A stretch of 7,964 nt of DNA from positions 1 to 7,964 of the forward strand of contig JAPUJD010000138.1 in NCBI GenBank assembly GCA_027296385.1, in the 5' to 3' direction. Below, piece by piece: positions 1 to 5,688 of the stretch (positions within the stretch are counted from its first letter, which is position 1; every line of letters starts with the position of its first letter). The notes beneath the pieces are model-generated. The model was not told the DNA's origin. It ran no database searches and saw only the letters and a program-made list of their open reading frames with translations. This DNA is from Acidobacteriota bacterium (GTDB lineage Bacteria > Acidobacteriota > Thermoanaerobaculia > Multivoradales > JAHEKO01). The position numbers and the translations under genes are program-made.

Positions 1-2
1 TC

Positions 3-380
3 GGTCCCGGTTCAGACACACCGCACCGGACCCCAATGGAGACCTCACAGGAATACTTCCCCCTTCTCCGTCTTGGAGGGCATGGGATACAAGCTGCGCT
101 TCCTTCCCGGTCCAGCACTCCTTACACCGTGCGCTCGATCCGCGCCGAGGGACTGATCGCCGTCGATCCGCGCTCGAAACGAGCCGAAGAGCTCCTCCTG
201 GCAAGCTGCCCCGAGATCGCTCGGCCCGACAACCCATACGACTACTTCGCTCTACGCTGCTACTCCACCGTGGTCGCCCTCTACGAGAGCCGAGGCGACA
301 CGGACTCCGCTGCGCTCTACCGGCCGCACTCGCAGTTCGCTACCTCGGTCGAAGCCGCTGCGGCCGGAGGCAGCCGATGA
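3..380 (+). CDS. Unrecognised protein, C-terminal part (possibly TPR-like end)
   Basis: I do not recognise this gene. The frame is open from the window edge to the TGA at 378-380. The first ATG is at 36 (114 codons), but no stop separates it from the edge and no Shine-Dalgarno sequence precedes it, so this is probably the 3' end of a longer gene. From about position 130 the codons carry the same C/G third-position bias as the mutase genes, which supports real coding. The product is soluble, with no membrane segment or signal peptide visible. The last third (RAEELLLASCPEI, then DYFALRCYSTVVALYESRGD followed by TDSAALYR) reads like two amphipathic helices with a TPR-style small/aromatic pattern. 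That resemblance is inferred by eye. Its stop overlaps the ATG of the next small frame (ATGA), suggesting translational coupling to whatever that frame once encoded. Confidence 0.5.
   Translation, partial: GPGSDTPHRTPMETSQEYFPLLRLGGHGIQAALPSRSSTPYTVRSIRAEGLIAVDPRSKRAEELLLASCPEIARPDNPYDYFALRCYSTVVALYESRGDTDSAALYRPHSQFATSVEAAAAGGSR
366..370 (+). promoter_or_regulatory. Strong Shine-Dalgarno (GGAGG) before the 27-codon frame
   Basis: GGAGG sits 6 nt before the ATG at 377, the best-formed ribosome binding site in the window. It lies inside the end of the upstream gene, so the frame at 377 is set up for coupled translation. It also lies 10 nt before a GTG at 381 that is in frame with icmF, but this spacing is poorer and the encoded extension does not belong to the IcmF family. 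Confidence 0.55.
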
Positions 381-460
381 GTGAGCCGGGTCGCTGGCAA
401 CGCGCCGGGGAGATCTTCGCTCTCGGCTCGCGCACGGAATCGATCCTCCCCTTCTGGTAG
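377..460 (+). pseudogene. Truncated 27-codon frame, kinase-like N-terminus
   Basis: The frame starts with an ATG that overlaps the preceding TGA (ATGA) and has GGAGG at ideal spacing. It ends at TAG 458-460 after 27 codons. It begins MSEPGRWQRAGEIFAL, which resembles the start of many acidobacterial-type Ser/Thr protein kinases (a pattern of the form RWQR..EIF.AAL before the kinase domain). This comparison is from memory, not a search. After about residue 16 the resemblance ends, and the frame beyond the TAG shows no kinase motif. The simplest reading is the remnant of a gene whose body was deleted when the icmF segment became joined here. It could instead be a genuine small protein or a leader peptide, although it has no run of a single regulatory amino acid. 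Confidence 0.3.
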
Positions 461-463
461 CCT
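458..463 (+). promoter_or_regulatory. Possible -10 element upstream of icmF
   Basis: TAGCCT fits a TAnnnT -10 pattern and lies in the short non-coding stretch between the TAG of the 27-codon frame and the icmF ATG. Transcription would start near 470 and give a leader of about 50 nt. The same hexamer occurs in the gap before mutA (4007-4012). I see no convincing -35 hexamer at 16-18 nt upstream, so this is weak. Confidence 0.2.
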
Positions 464-518
464 CTACCGTCGGAGCTCGTTCGCTTCGAGAGACCCCCCG
501 CGCGCCGGCAGAGCACCC

Positions 519-3500
519 ATGACAACCGCGACCGTCGAGCCGTACAAGCCGAAGAACCCTATCCGTATCGTCACCGCGGCGTCGCTCTACGACGGGCACG
601 ACGCCGCTATCAACATCATGCGGCGCATCCTGCAGGCGTCGGGTGCCGAGGTCATCCACCTCGGGCACAACCGCTCGGCCGCCGAGATCGTTCACTGTGC
701 CATCCAGGAGGATGCGCAGGCGGTCGCCATCACCTCGTATCAGGGCGGGCATACCGAGTTCTTCAAGTACATGTACGACCTGCTCGCCGAGGCTGACGCG
801 CCGATCAAGATTTTCGGCGGCGGCGGCGGGACCATTCTGCCGCACGAGATCGACGAGCTTCACGAGTACGGCATCGAGCGGGTCTACTCGCCGGACGACG
901 GCCGCGAGCTCGGCCTGCAGGGCATGATCAACGACCTGCTGTCGAAGTGCGACTTTGCCACCATCCAGCCACCGCTCGATGGTCACATCGCCTCGTTGCC
1001 GCGCGGCGACCACCGAGCGATCGCCCAGCTCATCTCACTGGCCGAGAACTACCCCGAAGAGTCGCAGGCGCTGACCCAGGCGCTCGCTCCGATGCTCGAC
1101 GAGAGAACCGTCCCGGTGCTCGGCATCACCGGTACCGGCGGGGCCGGCAAGTCCTCGCTGGTCGACGAGCTCGTGCGGCGTTTCCTGGTCGATTTCGAGG
1201 ACAAGACGATCGCCGTGATCTCGATCGATCCGTCGAAGCGGCGCAGCGGCGGGGCCCTGCTGGGCGATCGCATCCGAATGAACGCGATCGACGACCCACG
1301 CGCCTACATGCGCTCGCTCGCCACCCGCCAGTCCAACCTGGCGCTGTCCAAACACGTGCAGCCGGCGATCGACATCTGCAAGGCGGCGGGCTTCGACCTG
1401 ATCATCGTGGAGACCTCCGGCATCGGCCAGTCGGACACCGAGATCGTCGAGCACTCGGACGTCTCGCTCTACGTGATGACCGCCGAGTACGGCGCTGCCA
1501 CTCAGCTCGAGAAGATCGACATGCTCGACTTCGCCGATCTCATCGCGATCAACAAGTTCGACAAACGGGGTTCGCTCGACGCCCTGCGCGACGTGCGCAA
1601 GCAGGTCCAACGCAACCGCAATCAGTTCGATGTCGCGGGCGAGGATCTGCCGATCTACGGCACCATCGCCTCGCAATTCTCCGACCCCGGCACCAACACG
1701 CTCTACCGCAAGTTGATGGACGCCATCGTCGAGCGCACGGGCGCCGACCTCCAGTCGAGCTTCGAGATCACGGCAGCGATGAGCCAGAAGCACTCGATCA
1801 TCCCACCGGAAAGGGTGCGTTACCTGGCGGAGATCTGCGAGGAAGACGATCGCTACAGCGCCTTCGCCCGCGAGCAAGCGGCCATCGCCCGCCGGCTCTA
1901 CCAGCTCGCCGGCACCATCGAGATGCTCCGCGCCGACGTCGGTCGGCCGAAGCTCGAGATCGCCGAGCCCGAGGCCGAGAACCGCACGGTCCAGGTGATC
2001 CAACACCTGGCCGAGGAGCCCGACTACCTGAGCGACCTCGTCGACCGCTACAACGAGCTCGAGCTAAGCCTCGACCCCGAGTGCCGACGGCTGCTCGAAG
2101 AGTGGCCGGCGACGCGCCAGCGCTACCGGGCGGACAAGTACAGCTTCCAGGTGCGCGACCAAGTCATCGAGCAGGACCTCTTCACCGAGTCGCTGTCGCA
2201 CCTCGAGGTGCCGAAAGTAGCCCTACCGCGCTACCGCGACTGGGGCGACATTCTCCATTGGCTGCTGACCGAGAACGCTCCTGGCATGTTCCCCTACGCC
2301 GCTGGCGTCTTCCCGCTGAAACGCCAGGGTGAAGACCCGTCCCGCATGTTCGCCGGCGAGGGCGGCCCCGAGCGTACGAACAAGCGCTTCCACTACGTCG
2401 CCAGCGGCATGCCGGCCAAGCGACTGTCGACGGCCTTCGATTCGGTGACGCTCTACGGCGAGAACCCGGACCATCGGCCCGACATTTTCGGCAAGGTCGG
2501 CAACTCGGGTGTCTCGATCGCCACCGTCGACGACGCCAAGAAGCTCTACTCCGGCTTCGACCTCTGCGACCCGGCGACCTCGGTGTCGATGACCATCAAC
2601 GGCCCGGCGCCGATGCTGCTGGCCTTCTTCATGAACGCGGCGGTGGACCAGCAGTGCGAGCGCCACATCCGTGAGCAGGGCTTGGAGCTCGAGATCGCCG
2701 AGAAGATCGATCGCCTATACCGCGCCCGCGAAGTCTCGCGGCCGCGCTACCAGGGCGAGCTTCCCGACGGCAACGACGGTCTCGGCCTCATGCTGCTCGG
2801 CCTCTCGGGCGACGAGGTGCTGCCGCGCGAGACCTACGGCAAGATCCGGGCCGACGCCCTCAGCCGGGTTCGCGGCACCGTCCAGGCCGATATCCTGAAA
2901 GAAGATCAGGCCCAAAACACCTGCATCTTCTCCACCGAGTTCGCTCTCAGGATGATGGGCGACGTCCAGGAGTTCTTCACCCGCGAGCGAGTGCGCAACT
3001 TCTACTCGGTCTCGATCTCCGGCTACCACATCGCCGAAGCGGGGGCGAACCCCGTCACTCAACTCGCCCTCACCCTGGCCAACGGCTTCACCTTCGTCGA
3101 GTACTACCTGGCGCGCGGACTCCAGATCGACGACTTCGCCCCCAACCTATCGTTCTTCTTCTCCAACGGCCTCGACCCCGAGTACGCCGTCATCGGCCGC
3201 GTGGCGCGTCGCATCTGGGCCAAGGCGATCAAACACAAGTACGGCGGCAACGAGCGTTCACAAAAACTCAAGTACCACATCCAGACCTCCGGCCGCTCCC
3301 TACATGCGCAGGAGATCGGCTTCAACGACATCCGCACCACCCTGCAGGCGCTTTACGCCCTCTACGACAACTGCAACTCGCTCCACACCAACGCCTACGA
3401 CGAGGCCATCACCACCCCGACCGAGGAGAGCGTACGTCGGGCGCTGGCAATCCAGCTCATCATCAACAAGGAGCTCGGGCTCAGCACCAACGAGAACCCG

Positions 3501-3971
3501 CTGCAGGGCGCCTTCATCATCGAAGAGCTCACCGAGCTAGTCGAGCAAGCGGTGCTCGAGGAGTTCCGGCGGATCTCCGAGCGCGGCGGCGTGCTCGGCG
3601 CCATGGAACGCATGTATCAGCGCACCAGGATCCAGGAAGAGTCGCTTTACTACGAGTCCCTCAAGCACTCTGGCGAGCTTCCCATTGTCGGCGTCAACAC
3701 CTTCCTCGACAAGGATGGCTCGCCGACGATCACACCGGACGAGGTCATCCGCGCGACCAGCGAAGAGAAGGAGTACGCCATCCGGTCGCTCGAGGCCTTC
3801 CACCAGCGCAACGCCGACGAGGCCTCGGGAGCCCTGAGCGGGCTTCAGCGAGTCGCCGTCGAGCACGGCAACCTCTTCGAGACCCTGCTCGAAGTGTCCA
3901 AGGTATGCAGCCTCGGCCAGATCTCGGGAGCGCTGTACCAGGTCGGAGGTCGCTACCGGCGCAACATGTAG
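519..3971 (+). CDS. icmF: Fused isobutyryl-CoA mutase with MeaI-type GTPase (IcmF)
   Basis: IcmF interconverts isobutyryl-CoA and n-butyryl-CoA with coenzyme B12, and its built-in GTPase guards cofactor loading. The product is cytosolic, 1150 aa. The B12 domain (about 14-145) has DGHDAAIN with the lower-axial His27, S73/H78 and a Gly run at 100-104. The GTPase domain (about 198-410) has the P-loop GTGGAGKS (205-212), a Walker-B-like ETSGIGQSD (298-306) and the base-recognition motif NKFD (345-348). The mutase barrel (about 575-1000) has FPYAAGVFPLKR, Phe611, Gln799 and catalytic His837 (SGYHIAEAGAN). Phe and Gln replace the Tyr and Arg of methylmalonyl-CoA mutases, which indicates isobutyryl-type specificity. 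The family ending GGRYRRNM is intact. The ATG at 519 is chosen because the family begins shortly before PIRIVTAAS. The Ser/Arg-rich stretch from GTG 381 does not fit, although no strong Shine-Dalgarno precedes 519. An extra segment at about 722-777 makes it longer than the roughly 1090-residue forms I recall. Confidence 0.95.
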   Translation: MTTATVEPYKPKNPIRIVTAASLYDGHDAAINIMRRILQASGAEVIHLGHNRSAAEIVHCAIQEDAQAVAITSYQGGHTEFFKYMYDLLAEADAPIKIFGGGGGTILPHEIDELHEYGIERVYSPDDGRELGLQGMINDLLSKCDFATIQPPLDGHIASLPRGDHRAIAQLISLAENYPEESQALTQALAPMLDERTVPVLGITGTGGAGKSSLVDELVRRFLVDFEDKTIAVISIDPSKRRSGGALLGDRIRMNAIDDPRAYMRSLATRQSNLALSKHVQPAIDICKAAGFDLIIVETSGIGQSDTEIVEHSDVSLYVMTAEYGAATQLEKIDMLDFADLIAINKFDKRGSLDALRDVRKQVQRNRNQFDVAGEDLPIYGTIASQFSDPGTNTLYRKLMDAIVERTGADLQSSFEITAAMSQKHSIIPPERVRYLAEICEEDDRYSAFAREQAAIARRLYQLAGTIEMLRADVGRPKLEIAEPEAENRTVQVIQHLAEEPDYLSDLVDRYNELELSLDPECRRLLEEWPATRQRYRADKYSFQVRDQVIEQDLFTESLSHLEVPKVALPRYRDWGDILHWLLTENAPGMFPYAAGVFPLKRQGEDPSRMFAGEGGPERTNKRFHYVASGMPAKRLSTAFDSVTLYGENPDHRPDIFGKVGNSGVSIATVDDAKKLYSGFDLCDPATSVSMTINGPAPMLLAFFMNAAVDQQCERHIREQGLELEIAEKIDRLYRAREVSRPRYQGELPDGNDGLGLMLLGLSGDEVLPRETYGKIRADALSRVRGTVQADILKEDQAQNTCIFSTEFALRMMGDVQEFFTRERVRNFYSVSISGYHIAEAGANPVTQLALTLANGFTFVEYYLARGLQIDDFAPNLSFFFSNGLDPEYAVIGRVARRIWAKAIKHKYGGNERSQKLKYHIQTSGRSLHAQEIGFNDIRTTLQALYALYDNCNSLHTNAYDEAITTPTEESVRRALAIQLIINKELGLSTNENPLQGAFIIEELTELVEQAVLEEFRRISERGGVLGAMERMYQRTRIQEESLYYESLKHSGELPIVGVNTFLDKDGSPTITPDEVIRATSEEKEYAIRSLEAFHQRNADEASGALSGLQRVAVEHGNLFETLLEVSKVCSLGQISGALYQVGGRYRRNM

Positions 3972-4023
3972 GCGCTCGACCAGCCCGGGCAATACCCTGG
4001 GGCTGCTAGCCTCGACCTTCGGC
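3972..4023 (+). promoter_or_regulatory. icmF-mutA gap: imperfect hairpin and possible -10
   Basis: The 52-bp gap contains CAGCCC (3981-3986) complementary to GGGCTG (4000-4005). An inner GGG/CCC pairing (3987-3989 with 3995-3997), an AATA-containing loop and a 2-nt bulge complete the stem. No T-tract follows, so a classical intrinsic terminator is unlikely. TAGCCT (4007-4012) follows immediately and could be a -10 element giving a very short leader before the ATG at 4024. No Shine-Dalgarno precedes that ATG, which would suit near-leaderless initiation. Read-through from icmF is equally plausible; the sequence does not decide between them. Confidence 0.3.
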
Positions 4024-5688
4024 ATGAGCGATTCGCCCGCCTTCCCCGTCGTCGACTACGCCACCTGGCGCCAGCGCGTCGAGCGCGAGCTCGGCGAGGC
4101 CGACTTCGCCGCAACGCTGACGACGCAGCTGCCGGAGGGCATCGCCACCCAGCCGCTCTACATGGAGCACGTGCGCACCGTCCGGCAGCCCCGCCGTGCC
4201 GCGACCGGCGAGCTCGGCTGGTCTCTGTGCCCGCGTTTCGAGTCGGCCGAACCCGGCGTCACGAATCGGCAGATCATGGCGGAGCTCGATGGCGGCGCGT
4301 CGGCGCTGTGGATTCGTCTCGACCTCGCCGCGCGCACCGGGGTAGACGCCGACGACTCGGCCGCGCCGTCGCTCGGTGGACAGGACGGCGTGGCAGCCCA
4401 GCATTTACCTGACTTCGATGTCCTTCTTTCTGGCGTCGAGCTCGGCGCGGTACCGACGCTCATCGACGCCGGGGCCAACGCGCTCCCGCTCGCCGCCACC
4501 GTGCTCGCTCTGCTCGAGCAGCGCAACCTCGATCGGAGCTTCGTCGAGCTCCACCTCAACTGCGACCCGCTCGCTGCCCTGGCCCACGACGGACGTCTTC
4601 CGGCCAGCCTCGAGGACCTCGCCACCGAGCTGCGCCAGTTGACCAGCTTCTGCCACGCCAGTCTGCCCGCGGCCACCGCCGTCACCGTCTCCGACCTGCC
4701 TTACCACGGTGCCGGAGCTACGGCCGCGGATGAGCTCGGCATCGCCGCTGCCACCTTGATCTGCTATCTGCGCTGGATCGAGCGTGGGGGCTGGGACCCG
4801 GCCCGGGCCCTGCCGCACATCCTCCTGCGCACCGCCGTCGATCGCGACCTCTTCGTCGGCGTGGCCAAACTCCGCGCCCTGCGGCTCCTGTGGAGCAAGA
4901 TAGCCACCGCTTGCGGCATCGAGGAGCCGCCGCCGGCACGCATCCACGCGGTGACCTCCGAGCGTCCGCTCACTTCCCGCGAGGCGTGGGTCAACATGCT
5001 CCGCATCACGACCCAGACCCTGGCCGCGGTCGTTGGTGGCGCCGACTTGGTCACCACGGCGGCCTGGGACCGCCCCCTCGGGGAGTCGACCGCCGCCGCC
5101 CGCCGGCTGGCCCGCAACACGCAGTCGATCCTGGGCTTCGAGAGCCAACTCGGCCGCGTGCTCGACCCGGCCGGCGGCGCGCACTACATCGAGGAGCTCA
5201 CCGACCAGTTGGCTCGCCGTGGCTGGCAGATGATGCAGGAGATCGAGACCGCCGGGGGAGCCGAGAAGGCCCTAACGAGTGGCTGGCTGGCGGAGCGCCT
5301 GGACCAACGCCGAGCCACCCGACGCACCGCACTCGCCGATGGCAGCTTCAGCATCATCGGCGTCACCGAGTTCGTGGCCGAGGACGCGCTCGGGCGCCTG
5401 CGCGAGCTGCTCAAGCGCCGCGGCGCGCAGGAACGTGCCCCGGAACGAATCGCCGCTGATCCCGGGACGACGGCTAAACGGGCCGCTCGGCGCCTGCGTG
5501 ACTACCTCGAGTCGCGACGGCCCTCAGCGGCGCCTGCCGCGACCGCCGAGCCGCCCGGACTAGACGGCGTGACCCAGGCCGCGGCCGAGGGCGCCACCCT
5601 GGGCGAGATCTCGACAGCACTCGGGCGCGCCCCCGGCGAGACTCTCACGCCATTGCCCGCCTACCGCGACAGTGAGGCCTACGAGTGA
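4024..5688 (+). CDS. mutA: Methylmalonyl-CoA mutase small subunit (MutA), short form without B12-like domain
   Basis: MutA is the non-catalytic partner of MutB in the heterodimeric enzyme that converts (R)-methylmalonyl-CoA to succinyl-CoA. The 554-aa product opens with a typical strap (W14, then LPEGIATQPLYMEH at about 36-49), followed by a degenerate acyl-CoA mutase barrel. Hallmarks are TSREAWVNMLRITTQTLAAV (about 314-333), RRLARNTQSIL (about 359-369) and DPAGGAHYIEELTDQLA (about 381-397). The catalytic Tyr, Arg and SGYH residues of MutB are absent, as expected for this subunit. The family I know best (Propionibacterium MutA, about 638 aa) continues into a cobalamin-domain-like C-terminus that binds no cofactor. 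Here translation stops after GATLGEIS...RDSEAYE, just where that domain would start, and the same frame beyond the stop does not encode it. The stop overlaps the mutB GTG (GTGA), implying coupled translation. No clear Shine-Dalgarno precedes the ATG. Confidence 0.9.
   Translation: MSDSPAFPVVDYATWRQRVERELGEADFAATLTTQLPEGIATQPLYMEHVRTVRQPRRAATGELGWSLCPRFESAEPGVTNRQIMAELDGGASALWIRLDLAARTGVDADDSAAPSLGGQDGVAAQHLPDFDVLLSGVELGAVPTLIDAGANALPLAATVLALLEQRNLDRSFVELHLNCDPLAALAHDGRLPASLEDLATELRQLTSFCHASLPAATAVTVSDLPYHGAGATAADELGIAAATLICYLRWIERGGWDPARALPHILLRTAVDRDLFVGVAKLRALRLLWSKIATACGIEEPPPARIHAVTSERPLTSREAWVNMLRITTQTLAAVVGGADLVTTAAWDRPLGESTAAARRLARNTQSILGFESQLGRVLDPAGGAHYIEELTDQLARRGWQMMQEIETAGGAEKALTSGWLAERLDQRRATRRTALADGSFSIIGVTEFVAEDALGRLRELLKRRGAQERAPERIAADPGTTAKRAARRLRDYLESRRPSAAPAATAEPPGLDGVTQAAAEGATLGEISTALGRAPGETLTPLPAYRDSEAYE
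5674..5677 (+). promoter_or_regulatory. Ribosome binding site deciding the mutB GTG start
   Basis: GAGG within GTGAGG lies 7 nt before the GTG at 5685, inside the last codons of mutA. With the 4-nt GTGA overlap it supports translation of mutB from 5685. The alternative ATG at 6177 would leave about 490 bp of open, Arg-coding sequence unexplained. Confidence 0.5.

Noticed and set aside
252..1013. 253-codon open frame on the minus strand
   Set aside because: It lies opposite icmF and the upstream coding region and has low-complexity V/D/R/G composition with no recognisable domain. This is a typical shadow of high-GC coding on the other strand.
1035..2006. 323-codon open frame on the minus strand
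   Set aside because: It is fully antisense to the GTPase part of icmF, whose P-loop, NKxD and other motifs prove the + strand reading. The antisense product shows no family motif.
947..2332. 461-codon open frame on the plus strand, offset from icmF
   Set aside because: It is an Arg/Ala/Pro-rich out-of-frame reading of icmF, with the composition expected of a +1/+2 shadow in high-GC DNA.
3981..4005. Intrinsic terminator after icmF
   Set aside because: The stem is interrupted by a bulge and no T-run follows it, so the terminator call is not supported.
4405..5184. 259-codon open frame on the minus strand opposite mutA
   Set aside because: It has no motif or plausible start context, and the + strand mutA reading matches its family throughout.
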